Assembly: GCA_022749655.1 (NCBI GenBank)
Contig: CP094243.1
Location: 1,302,001 to 1,366,000, forward strand
Origin: Xanthomonas phaseoli pv. phaseoli
GTDB lineage: Bacteria > Pseudomonadota > Gammaproteobacteria > Xanthomonadales > Xanthomonadaceae
Direction of reading: 5' to 3'
Length of the DNA: 64,000 bases
Numbering within the stretch: position 1 is the stretch's first letter; each line of letters begins with the position of its first letter. Under the pieces are notes generated by a model. It saw nothing but the letters and a program-made list of their open reading frames with translations. It did not search any database and had not been told where the DNA came from. Below, piece after piece: positions 38,481-47,383 of the stretch. The position numbers and the translations under genes were made by a program.

Positions 38481-39056
38481 TCACAACCCGGCGGTACTGC
38501 GATCGCCGCGGAACTGCTTGCGCACCCAGTCGTCGATCATCGCCTTCTCGAAGCGCAGCGGGTCGCTGTCGGTCAGGCGCGGTCCGCTCATCAGGAAGGC
38601 CGAATCCACCAGCTTGCGTTCGCCCTGGTCGATCACGCGGCCATCGGCGCCGGTGAGCGTGTAGGTGAAGCTCAGGCGCGGCGGGTAGATGTCCTTGACC
38701 ACGCGCACGTCCTGCAGGCGCGGTCCGTGCCAGGGCTCGTACTGGCCGGCGCGGCGGATATCGGTGATGGTCACGCTCAGGTGCTGGCCATCGGGCAACT
38801 GGCGCGCTGCGCTCTGCTGGAAGTGGGTTGCCAGCTGGGTCACCCAATCGCCGCGCTGCGCCTCCCAGCGGTTGCCGCTGAAGCGCATCTCGGAGAACTG
38901 CGCAGGGTCGGTCCAGCGCACGTCCACCTTGCCATCGCTGCTGAGCGCGCGCGGTGCATCGGGGTCGGTGACGTTGCGCACCCCCGCCTGCACACCCGTC
39001 GCGGCAAGCAAGCCAGCCAGCAGCAGGCTGGCGACGGAGAGATTGGAAAGTTTCAT
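38481..39056 (-). CDS. DUF3016 periplasmic protein
   Basis: A 191-residue exported protein. MKLSNLSVASLLLAGLLAAT with GVQAGV is a signal peptide cut at about residue 24. The DUF3016 body is clear: VDVRWTDPAQFSEMRFSGN, ADHFQ-like helix, HLSVTITDIRRAGQYEPWHG, DVRVVKDIYPPRLSFTYTLT and RFEKAMIDDWVRKQF. DUF3016 proteins are beta-rich and their function is unknown. GGAGG lies 8 bases before the ATG at 39056, fixing the start. It is divergent from the next pair. Confidence 0.85.
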   Translation of the reverse strand: MKLSNLSVASLLLAGLLAATGVQAGVRNVTDPDAPRALSSDGKVDVRWTDPAQFSEMRFSGNRWEAQRGDWVTQLATHFQQSAARQLPDGQHLSVTITDIRRAGQYEPWHGPRLQDVRVVKDIYPPRLSFTYTLTGADGRVIDQGERKLVDSAFLMSGPRLTDSDPLRFEKAMIDDWVRKQFRGDRSTAGL

Positions 39057-39254
39057 CGAAAGCCTCCAAGCGGAAGGTACGTTGTGTACCGGCTGTTCCC
39101 GCAGTGTGGGGGTGCCTCGCAGCGCCCGCAACGCGCTGCACGCCTGGACTCGCGACCACGTTGCCGCGCGGTTAATCCGGCTGCCAAACGCCATGACGGT
39201 GGGTTCACTGCGCCTGCGCCCGCGCTTCACGGCACAGCCAGGAAGATCGCCAGC

Positions 39255-39749
39255 ATGGACACCCACTCTTACCGCACAAAATCAGCGTCTTCGGCGCCGG
39301 CACACATGCCGTCGGACGTGCGACTGCAATTCATCGACTGGGCCAAGCAGCACGGTCACAACCCCGCTTCCGGTGCGGCCGCCTTCGTGGCACTGCAGAG
39401 CGAGGTCGACCTGGACCTGGCCGCGCGCGCTGCAGCTGGAGCCGAATGACGACCCGCGCGCGGCGCTGCGCGAGCATCTGGCCGCGTTGGCGCGCCAGGT
39501 GGATGTGGCCGTGCAGTTCCCCCGGTCTACACCTACACCGCGGCCAATGGCCTGGAGTACCGCTACTCGCTGATGCTGGTCATTGCCGAAGATTGCGTGG
39601 AGTGGACCGGCCGGGTCTGGCACGACCTGGACTACCAGGGAATGCTCACCGGCCGTGGACAGGGTCCGCGTGCCAACTACACCCAACTGGCGCGCATGGC
39701 GCTGGAACATGAGCTTGATCAGGAGCGTCCCCGTTATGTCCAGGCATGA
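39255..39749 (+). pseudogene. Conserved hypothetical protein (two frameshifts)
   Basis: About 165 residues in the repaired frame. Start MDTHSYRTKSASSAPAHMPS with AGGAAG 9 bases upstream, continuing LQFIDWAKQHGHNPASGAAA to SEVDLDL. One extra C at 39421-39422 and one missing C in CCCCC 39519-39523 separate it from LQLEPNDDPRAALREHLAAL and from VYTYTAANGLEYRYSLMLVI, EDCVEWTGRVWHDLDYQGML, then YTQLARMALEHELDQERPRY. No recognised domain and no membrane segment. The last frame lacks its own start codon, so it is easy to miss. The 3' end overlaps the next gene by 14 bases. Confidence 0.62.
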
Positions 39750-40026
39750 ACTCGAGTTGCAATTGCCGGTCGGCGCGGAGATTGCCAGCGGGGAAGATGG
39801 CTTCACCCAGCGCTGCCGCGAGGAATGCGCGAAATTGGGAGTGGCGCGGGTGCGCCTGTTGCTGCTGGACTCCGATTACGCACGGTCCACCGCCTGGCGC
39901 GAGGAAGCGCAACGCTGGATGGACGCACAGCTCCGTCGCGAGGGCGAATGGGTGTTCCGCGGCGTGATCGCCGGCATCGTGGTGCTGGCAGCCTGCATCG
40001 GATTCGCTGCCACCACCTTGTGGTGA
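39736..40026 (+). CDS. Small tail-anchored hypothetical membrane protein
   Basis: A 96-residue protein starting MSRHELELQLPVGAEIASGE with one C-terminal membrane helix (VFRGVIAGIVVLAACIGFAA, TTLW end). The soluble part is charged and helical (CREECAKLGVARVRLLLLDS, EEAQRWMDAQLRREGEW). It starts inside the end of the preceding gene (14-base overlap, AGGAG about 10 bases upstream), so the two are translationally coupled and probably act together. No family recognised. Confidence 0.62.
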   Translation: MSRHELELQLPVGAEIASGEDGFTQRCREECAKLGVARVRLLLLDSDYARSTAWREEAQRWMDAQLRREGEWVFRGVIAGIVVLAACIGFAATTLW

Positions 40027-40131
40027 ACCGGGGGCTGCGCAACGAAAGCGTGAACTTGCCCGGCCGGGCGTGCACCCGCTGACGACATCGGGCATGGTTT
40101 CATCTGCCCGTCATCCGCTCCGGCAGCATCC

Positions 40132-42165
40132 GTGGTTTCCGATTTGAGCACTCCTCCTTCCAACCCAACGCTTGCTGCCGCCCTGCCGGCCGCCATCGCC
40201 GAGCCGTTTCTGGACCCGGCGATGTATCACGAGATTTTCCACAACATCGATGCTGGCTTTTGCGTCATCGACATGGTGTTCGACGGCGAGCAGGCGGTGG
40301 ACTATGTGATCCGCACCACCAATGGCGCCTTCGAGCGCTACACCGGTTTGTCCAACGCGCTCAACGTCTCCGTCCGCGGCATGCTCCCGGAGCACGAGCA
40401 GGAATGGTTCGACCGCTACGGCCATGTTGCGCGCACCGGCAATCGTATCCACTTCGAAATGCAGGCCAAGGCGCTCAAGCGCTGGTATTCGGTGGATGCG
40501 TTCCGGGTCGGGCAGCCGGAGCAGGCGCGGGTGGCGGTCCTGTTCATGGACATCACAGAGCGCAAACGCGTCGAGCGCGAACTGGCCGAGAGCGAGGCGC
40601 GCTTCAGTGCCCTGGCCGACGGCTTGCCGATGCCGGTCTGGGTGCTGGACGCGCAGGGCGTCGTGCGCTTCGTCAACAGTGCGTACGGCGAATTTTTTGG
40701 CCTGGATATTTCCAGCGGGACGGTGTCGGCGTGGATCGAACTGCTGCACCCGGACGATTTGCCGACCTTCCAGTTCGAGCTGGCGGCATCGCTGCAGGAA
40801 CAGCGTGGCCTGCGCGCGCTGGTGCGTGCGCGCCGCCATGATGGGCAGTGGCGCTGGATCGAAATGACCGCCACGCCGCGCTATTCGGCCGATGGCCGTT
40901 TCATCGGGCTTGCCGGCAGCAGCCCGGACGTGACCGAGCAGCGCGAGATCGAGCTGGCGCGCGAACAATTGCTGGAATCCGAGCGCAGCGCGCGCAACGA
41001 GGCCGAAAGCATGGCGCGGCTGAAGGACGAGTTCCTGGCCACGCTGTCGCACGAACTGCGTACCCCGCTGACCACCATCCTGGGCTGGAGCGAGTTGCTG
41101 TTGCAGCGGGTCGAAGAAGGCCAGCCGTTTTACAAGGGCCTGTCGGTGATCGCCAGCAGCGCACGTGCGCAGAAGCGGCTGATTTCCGACATGCTCGATC
41201 TCAGCAGCATGTTGCTGGGCAAGGTGCAGCTGGAAGTCGAATCGCTGGATCTGGTCGAGCAGGTGCGCGAAGCCTTGAACACCCAGGAACTGGCTGCCGA
41301 AGGCAAGGATCAGGTACTGGAGCTGCACGTGCCGCCCACGCCCTGCCTGGTGCTTGGCGATGCCACGCGCCTGCAGCAGGTGTTGTGGAACCTGCTGTCC
41401 AACGCGATCAAGTTCACCCCGGCACATGGCCGTATCGACGTCAAAATCGAGCGCGACGACGGGCATCTGGTGGTATCGGTCTGCGACTCCGGCGATGGCA
41501 TCGCAGCCGAATTCCTGCCGCATCTGTTCGGCCGGTTCCGCCAGGCCGACGGCACCACCACGCGCCAGCATGGCGGCCTGGGCCTGGGCCTGGCCATCGT
41601 GCAACAGCTGGTGGAAATGCACGGCGGCCAGGTTGGTGCCACCAGTGGCGGCCGTGGCCAGGGCGCGACCTTCACCGTGCGGCTGCCGGAACACATTCCC
41701 GACCAGGCCAAGCGCCCACGCCGCGAATTGCGGCGGCGTCTGTTGTCCGAACAGATCGTCGAAGCGCGCGCGCTCAACGGCCTGCGCCTGCTGGCGGTCG
41801 AAGACCAACCGGACATGCTCGATTATCTGCGGCGTCTGCTGGAAGAGCAGGGCGCCGAAGTGGTCACTGCCGGCAGCGCCACCGATGCGCTGGCATTGAT
41901 CGATCATCGTGGCCACGCACGCTTCGATCTGATGCTGACCGATATCGGCATGCCGGGCATGGACGGTTACGGCTTGATCCGCACGGTCCGCGAAAACCTC
42001 GGGCTGGACGCCACCGCATTGCCGGCGGTGGCGGTCACCGCCCTGGCCCGCGAAGACGACCGCAAGCGCGCGCTGGAGTCCGGGTTCCAGGAACATCTGG
42101 CCAAGCCATACAGTGTGGCGCAACTGGTCACGGCCGTGCGTGCCGCGCGCCAGGCGCTGGAGTAA
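40132..42165 (+). CDS. PAS-containing hybrid histidine kinase/response regulator
   Basis: A 677-residue soluble hybrid kinase with no membrane helix. Two PAS domains (about 30-150, with AGFCVIDMVFDGEQAVDYVI, and about 155-285, with LADGLPMPVWVLDAQGVVRF and PDVTEQREIELA). HisKA follows with His307 in FLATLSHELRTPLTTILGWS, then HATPase (NLLSNAIKFTPAHGRI, DSGDGIAAEFLPHLFGRF, GGLGLGLAIVQQLVEMHGG) and a C-terminal receiver with Asp604 in FDLMLTDIGMPGMDGYG. The GTG at 40132 is chosen; TTG at 40144 is an alternative. No output domain, so it probably passes phosphate to another protein. Nothing next to it names the target. Confidence 0.9.
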   Translation: MVSDLSTPPSNPTLAAALPAAIAEPFLDPAMYHEIFHNIDAGFCVIDMVFDGEQAVDYVIRTTNGAFERYTGLSNALNVSVRGMLPEHEQEWFDRYGHVARTGNRIHFEMQAKALKRWYSVDAFRVGQPEQARVAVLFMDITERKRVERELAESEARFSALADGLPMPVWVLDAQGVVRFVNSAYGEFFGLDISSGTVSAWIELLHPDDLPTFQFELAASLQEQRGLRALVRARRHDGQWRWIEMTATPRYSADGRFIGLAGSSPDVTEQREIELAREQLLESERSARNEAESMARLKDEFLATLSHELRTPLTTILGWSELLLQRVEEGQPFYKGLSVIASSARAQKRLISDMLDLSSMLLGKVQLEVESLDLVEQVREALNTQELAAEGKDQVLELHVPPTPCLVLGDATRLQQVLWNLLSNAIKFTPAHGRIDVKIERDDGHLVVSVCDSGDGIAAEFLPHLFGRFRQADGTTTRQHGGLGLGLAIVQQLVEMHGGQVGATSGGRGQGATFTVRLPEHIPDQAKRPRRELRRRLLSEQIVEARALNGLRLLAVEDQPDMLDYLRRLLEEQGAEVVTAGSATDALALIDHRGHARFDLMLTDIGMPGMDGYGLIRTVRENLGLDATALPAVAVTALAREDDRKRALESGFQEHLAKPYSVAQLVTAVRAARQALE

Positions 42166-42496
42166 CCGGCGCGCGGTGGCACCGCCGCGCATCGGGTCAC
42201 CGCAAGCTGTTGAGGCGATGCGTTGGCGACGCAGCGGCGTGTGTGTGGTTAGCTACCCGGCGTCTTTCCATGAGCCGCTGATCTGCCCAAGACGCCCGAT
42301 CCTCCTGCAACCAACACGATGGTGTGGTGGATGAGCCGTTCACCACGGGCGCAGCATGGTCGCAGTAGAAGACCGATGTGTACGCATACGTGGCGACACT
42401 GCCGCGCCGATGCCGATAACCGGTACGCGGCGCGCTTTCTGCCTCTTTCACGCATGCTGGCCTAGCGTGGTGCGCTCAGCTCATGGAGATTGCGCA
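42166..42496. other. Intergenic, no gene seen
   Basis: 330 bases between the hybrid kinase and the DUF3247 gene, locally less GC-rich. No supported gene, repeat or clear terminator. Confidence 0.35.
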
Positions 42497-42805
42497 ATGC
42501 CCAAGTACGCCCCGCACGTCTATTCCGAACAGGTCCAGATCGCCACACTCGAACATTGGGTGTCCCTGCTCGATGGTCAGGAGCGTGTGCGGATCGAGCT
42601 CGACGACGGCAGCATGATCAGCGGCATGGTTGCCGTGCGCCCAAGCCTGCAAACCTATCTGGACGAACACGACAACGAAGGATTGAACGGTCAGCTGCGG
42701 CTGGACCAGCTGGATGCATCGCAGGAGCCGCAGTGGATCTGGATGGACCGGATCGTGGCGGTGCACCCGTTGTTGCTGGGCGCCGATCCGCAAGTCATGC
42801 CGTGA
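42497..42805 (+). CDS. DUF3247 family protein
   Basis: A 102-residue protein starting MPKYAPHVYSEQVQIATLEH. The core VRIELDDGSMISGMVAVRPS, then QTYLDEHDNEGLNGQLRLDQ and EPQWIWMDRIVAVHPLLLG, fits the small-barrel DUF3247 family described from Xanthomonas. Function unknown; the Sm-like beta pattern hints at binding nucleic acid, which is inference. GGAG lies 8 bases before the ATG. Single-gene unit. Confidence 0.8.
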   Translation: MPKYAPHVYSEQVQIATLEHWVSLLDGQERVRIELDDGSMISGMVAVRPSLQTYLDEHDNEGLNGQLRLDQLDASQEPQWIWMDRIVAVHPLLLGADPQVMP

Positions 42806-42893
42806 CGGCGGCGTGTTGACGGTGTGTTTACTTCTCACGCTCGCGTTGGCGGCATGATCGCTGGCTGACGCAACCGTCCAGGAGTTGGCCGCA

Positions 42894-44232
42894 ATGAATG
42901 CATCCCGATTGAAGTTCGCCCGCTGGCCGCTGTCGTTGACGGCGCTGGCCGTTCTCGCCGCGTGCGGCGATACGGCAACGTTGGCGATCGAACAGGGGAC
43001 CGGGCCGGACCCGCAATTGCCCGAGCCGGTGAAGCGCCTGATTCCCACCGTCAAGGTGGCGCCGGTCAAACGCTGGGCAGCCAATGCCAAGCCCATCGCG
43101 GCCGACGATCTGCAGGTTGCCGCGTTTGCGCGCGATCTGGATCACCCGCGCTGGATCTACGTGCTGCCCAACGGCGATGTGCTGGTGGCCGAGACCGCCG
43201 AGCCGCCCAAGCCCGAGGATGCCGAAGCGGGCGGCGGACTGCGCAAGAAAGTGCAGGGCGCGATGATGAAAAAGGCCGGCGCGGCGGTGGCGAGCGCCAA
43301 CCGCATCACCTTGTTGCGCGATGCCGATGGCGACGGCGTGGCAGAGGTGCGCACGCAATTCGTCAGCGGCCTGTTTCGCGCCGTTCGGCATGGCGCTGAT
43401 CGGCGACCGCTTCTATGTCGCCAATGCCGATGCGCTGGTGAGTTTTCCGTACAAGCCCGGCGACACGCATCTCACCGCCAAGCCGACCTTCGTGGCCAAT
43501 CTGCCCGGTGGAATCAACCATCATTGGACCAAGTCGCTGCTGGCCAGCCCGGACGGCAGCAAGCTCTATGTCGGCGTCGGTTCCAACAGCAACGTGGCCG
43601 AAAATGGCATGGAAGCCGAGCTCAATCGTGCGGCGATCCTGGAGATCGACCCGGCCACCGGCAGCAGCCGCGTCTTCGCCGGCGGCTTGCGCAATCCGGT
43701 GGGCACCGCGTGGGAGCCGCAGAGCAAATCGCTGTGGGTGGTGGTCAACGAGCGCGACGAAATCGGCAGCGACCTGGTACCGGACTACCTCACCTCGGTG
43801 CGCGACGGCGGTTTCTACGGCTGGCCGTACAGCTACTACGGCCAGCATGTGGACGAGCGGGTCAAACCGCAGAACGCCGAACTGGTGGCCAAGGCGATCA
43901 AGCCCGACTACGCGCTCGGCCCGCACACCGCATCACTTGGCCTGAGCTTTGCCAGCGGCAGCTTGCTGCCCGAGCGTTTCCGCCAGGGCGCCTTCATCGG
44001 CCAGCACGGCTCGTGGAATCGCGACCCGCCCAGCGGCTACAAGGTGCTGTTTGTCCCGTTCGCCGACGGCAAGCCCAACGGCCCGCCGATCACGGTGCTG
44101 GACGGATTCCTGGATGCCGAAGGCAATGCACAGGGCCGCCCGGTGGGCGTGGCGCCGGACAGTCGCGGCGCACTGTTGGTGGCCGATGATGTGGGCAATG
44201 TGATCTGGCGGGTGACGCCGAAGGCGCGTTGA
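42894..44232 (+). pseudogene. Sorbosone/glucose-dehydrogenase-like lipoprotein (one-base frameshift)
   Basis: About 446 residues when repaired. It belongs to the PQQ-dependent soluble sugar dehydrogenase (GSDH) beta-propeller group. The N-terminus (RWPLSLTALAVLAACGDTAT) is a lipoprotein signal. The propeller begins VAAFARDLDHPRWIYVLPNG and has [20 protein letters not shown]. After VSGLF the frame is lost and resumes [23 protein letters not shown] at 43374-43376 has one extra T. Later blades contain [40 protein letters not shown], and [20 protein letters not shown]. It acts in the periplasm; substrate and PQQ use are not certain. AGGAG lies 9 bases upstream of the ATG. Confidence 0.85.
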
Positions 44233-44495
44233 ACCCGCATGCCGACCGCTTGCGCAGGACAGCAGGCAATCCCAGTTGCGATGGGAGACACACCTCTCCC
44301 ACGCATTCTCCTGGGTGTCTTGTGGAGGTGCCCCGGAAGTAGCTGACGGTGATGTGCGCAGCCTGCGTTCACCGTGCTGAAAACCGCGCAACTGCCCTGT
44401 ATTGCAGGGCTGCAATTCGAAACACGCAGCGTCCGAAGTGCACCATCGGCGTATTGTTGGAAAGTACGGCTGCCTCCCAGGCGAAGCAGGCGAAC

Positions 44496-44503
44496 CTAGA
44501 AGC
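44496..44503. repeat. Target-site duplication of the outer IS256 copy (left)
   Basis: CTAGAAGC, repeated at 47170-47177. It lies in a tandem 16-base host repeat (GAAGCAGGCGAACCTA, 44483-44498, resumed after the element). Confidence 0.8.
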
Positions 44504-45453
44504 GAGCGTGTGCAGAATTTTGTGTAACCGTGGTTTGGGTTACCGCTGAGGAAGTCGCCCCTCGAACTGGATCGTAAAGCGGTTCAGCGCAGCCTTCCAG
44601 TCGCGGATCGGCAGCGTCCATTTCTTGGTGATGTTGCGCAGAGCCAGGTAGAACAGTTTCATCAAGGCTTCGTCGCTGGGGAACGCGCCGCGGTTCTTGG
44701 TCAGCTTGCGCAGGCTCATGTTGACCGACTCGATGGCGTTGGTCGTATAGATCACCTTGCGGATCTCCGGTGGGTAGTCGAAGAACGGGATCAGTCGTGA
44801 CCAATTGCGCCGCCATGACTGGCTGATGGGCGGGTACTGGGCGTCCCACTTGGCCTCGAACTCGGTCAGTGCCTGCTCGGCCTCCTCGACGGTGGCGCAG
44901 GCGTAAATGCGCTTGAGATCGGCGGCAACCTCGGCGCGGCGTTTCCACGAGACGTAGTTCAGGCTGTGCCGCACCATGTGCACGATGCACAGCTGCACGG
45001 TGGTCTGCGGGAACACCGCCTCGATCGCCTCGGGAAACCCCTTCAGGCCATCGACGCAGGCAATGAAGATGTCCTGCACCCCGCGGTTGCGTAGCTCCGT
45101 CACGACTTGCAGCCAAAACTTGGCACCCTCGGCCTGCGCCAGCCATAGGCCCAGCACTTCCTTCTCGCCGCCCATGGTGATGCCGATGGCCAGGTACACC
45201 GCCTTGACCCGCACCGCGCCCTCGCGCACTTTGACGTGGATGCAGTCCAGATAGACGATCGGATAGACCGGATCCAGTGGCCGCGCCTGCCACGCCTTGA
45301 CCTCCTCGACGACCGCATCGGTGACTGAGGAAATCAGACTCGGCGACACCTCGGTGCCGTACATCTCCTCCAGGTGCGACTGGATCTCGCGCACGGTCAT
45401 GCCGCGCGCGTACAACGACAAGATCTTGTCATCGAAGCCGGCCCAGCGGGTCT

Positions 45454-45461
45454 GGTGCTTG
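45454..45461. repeat. Target-site duplication of the inner IS256 copy (left)
   Basis: GGTGCTTG, repeated at 46791-46798. It marks insertion of the inner IS into the transposase gene of the outer one. Confidence 0.85.
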
Positions 45462-46790
45462 GGGCGTGTCCTAGATTTTGTGTAACCGGGCCACAGGCAG
45501 GAGACTGCCACCTAACCCGGAGACACCATGAGCCCACGCACACATGAGGTACCCGACGAGCTGCTTAGCAGCCTGTTGGTCAACTACACCAAACCCGAGG
45601 ATCTGATCGGCGAGAACGGCCTGCTCAAGCAGCTGACCAAGCGGTTGGTGGAGCGGGCGCTGGACGCGGAGATGACCGAACACCTCGGTCATGACAAGCA
45701 TGAGCCGGTCGCCAACGCGGCCGGCAACACGCGCAACGGACGCAGCCGCAAGACGCTCAAGGGCGAGTTCGGCGAGCTGCCGATCGAGATTCCGCGTGAT
45801 CGCCACGGCAGCTTCGCGCCACAGCTGATCCCCAAGCACCAGACCCGCTGGGCCGGCTTCGATGACAAGATCTTGTCGTTGTACGCGCGCGGCATGACCG
45901 TGCGCGAGATCCAGTCGCACCTGGAGGAGATGTACGGCACCGAGGTGTCGCCGAGTCTGATTTCCTCAGTCACCGATGCGGTCGTCGAGGAGGTCAAGGC
46001 GTGGCAGGCGCGGCCACTGGATCCGGTCTATCCGATCGTCTATCTGGACTGCATCCACGTCAAAGTGCGCGAGGGCGCGGTGCGGGTCAAGGCGGTGTAC
46101 CTGGCCATCGGCATCACCATGGGCGGCGAGAAGGAAGTGCTGGGCCTATGGCTGGCGCAGGCCGAGGGTGCCAAGTTTTGGCTGCAAGTCGTGACGGAGC
46201 TACGCAACCGCGGGGTGCAGGACATCTTCATTGCCTGCGTCGATGGCCTGAAGGGGTTTCCCGAGGCGATCGAGGCGGTGTTCCCGCAGACCACCGTGCA
46301 GCTGTGCATCGTGCACATGGTGCGGCACAGCCTGAACTACGTCTCGTGGAAACGCCGCGCCGAGGTTGCCGCCGATCTCAAGCGCATTTACGCCTGCGCC
46401 ACCGTCGAGGAGGCCGAGCAGGCACTGACCGAGTTCGAGGCCAAGTGGGACGCCCAGTACCCGCCCATCAGCCAGTCATGGCGGCGCAATTGGTCACGAC
46501 TGATCCCGTTCTTCGACTACCCACCGGAGATCCGCAAGGTGATCTATACGACCAACGCCATCGAGTCGGTCAACATGAGCCTGCGCAAGCTGACCAAGAA
46601 CCGCGGCGCGTTCCCCAGCGACGAAGCCTTGATGAAACTGTTCTACCTGGCTCTGCGCAACATCACCAAGAAATGGACGCTGCCGATCCGCGACTGGAAG
46701 GCTGCGCTGAACCGCTTTACGATCCAGTTCGAGGGGCGACTTCCTCAGCGGTAACCCAAACCACGGTTACACAAAATTCTGCACACGCTC
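45462..46790 (+). mobile_element. IS256-family element, inner complete copy
   Basis: 1329 bases, from GGGCGTGTCCTAGATTTTG to the inverted right end CTGCACACGCTC. It is complete, with 26-base inverted repeats, one intact transposase, and 8-base target duplications, the length typical of IS256 elements. Confidence 0.93.
45528..46754 (+). CDS. IS256-family (mutator-type) transposase
   Basis: A 408-residue DDE transposase, the intact copy. N-terminal helix-turn-helix and zinc-free region (LTKRLVERALDAEMTEHLGH, HEPVANAAGNTRNGRSRKTL) precede the catalytic core with Asp in [20 protein letters not shown] and Asp in [20 protein letters not shown], then the family [18 protein letters not shown] signature, and [18 protein letters not shown] with the third acidic residue. 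Length is normal (about 400). It should still be able to move both itself and the outer ends. Confidence 0.95.
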   Translation: MSPRTHEVPDELLSSLLVNYTKPEDLIGENGLLKQLTKRLVERALDAEMTEHLGHDKHEPVANAAGNTRNGRSRKTLKGEFGELPIEIPRDRHGSFAPQLIPKHQTRWAGFDDKILSLYARGMTVREIQSHLEEMYGTEVSPSLISSVTDAVVEEVKAWQARPLDPVYPIVYLDCIHVKVREGAVRVKAVYLAIGITMGGEKEVLGLWLAQAEGAKFWLQVVTELRNRGVQDIFIACVDGLKGFPEAIEAVFPQTTVQLCIVHMVRHSLNYVSWKRRAEVAADLKRIYACATVEEAEQALTEFEAKWDAQYPPISQSWRRNWSRLIPFFDYPPEIRKVIYTTNAIESVNMSLRKLTKNRGAFPSDEALMKLFYLALRNITKKWTLPIRDWKAALNRFTIQFEGRLPQR

Positions 46791-47383
46791 GGTGCTTGGG
46801 GATCAGCTGTGGCGCGAAGCTGCCGTGGCGATCACGCGGAATCTCGATCGGCAGCTCGCCGAACTCGCCCTTGAGCGTCTTGCGGCTGCGTCCGTTGCGC
46901 GTGTTGCCGGCCGCGTTGGCGACCGGCTCATGCTTGTCATGACCGAGGTGTTCGGTCATCTCCGCGTCCAGCGCCCGCTCCACCAACCGCTTGGTCAGCT
47001 GCTTGAGCAGGCCGTTCTCGCCGATCAGATCCTCGGGTTTGGTGTAGTTGACCAACAGGCTGCTAAGCAGCTCGTCGGGTACCTCATGTGTGCGTGGGCT
47101 CATGGTGTCTCCGGGTTAGGTGGCAGTCTCCTGCCTGTGGCCCGGTTACACAAAATCTAGGACACGCCCCTAGAAGCAGGCGAACCTATATGATTTGGTC
47201 GGGCTGACTGCGTCCGATGGACGCAAGGCCGGTCAAGAGTCTGGCCAAACCACATGCAGCGTGTCGTACGTGCAGCGTGTCTGCAGGATCTATACGCGCT
47301 CTGGATCGAGGGCGCCTGACGCATGCTCCATCGCGTGCGGCAGAGCAGGTTCCAGGCGCCCGCATCGAGTACCTCGCCCTTAA

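Larger units (their letters stand above)
44540..47103 (-). pseudogene. IS256 transposase of the outer copy, split by the inner IS
   Basis: Two pieces of one mutator-type transposase. The N-terminal piece (47103 down to about 46791, MSPRTHEVPDELLSSLLVNY through LPIEIPRDRHGSFAPQLIPK) and the C-terminal piece (45461 down to 44540, [20 protein letters not shown] to QFEGRLPQR) join exactly at the 8-base duplication. Translation matches the inner copy. It is non-functional as placed. A fused open frame starting in the inner IS end reads into the C-terminal piece but lacks the first third. Confidence 0.9.
44504..47169 (-). mobile_element. IS256-family element, outer copy, interrupted by a second copy
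   Basis: Minus-orientation IS whose ends are GAGCGTGTGCAGAATTTTG at 44504 and, on the minus strand, GGGCGTGTCCTAGATTTTG from 47169. These are 26-base imperfect inverted repeats with about 21 matches. Eight-base target duplications flank it. Total 2666 bases equals two copies of 1329 plus the 8-base duplication made by the inner copy, so the accounting is exact. The inner copy sits in its transposase gene. Confidence 0.92.
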
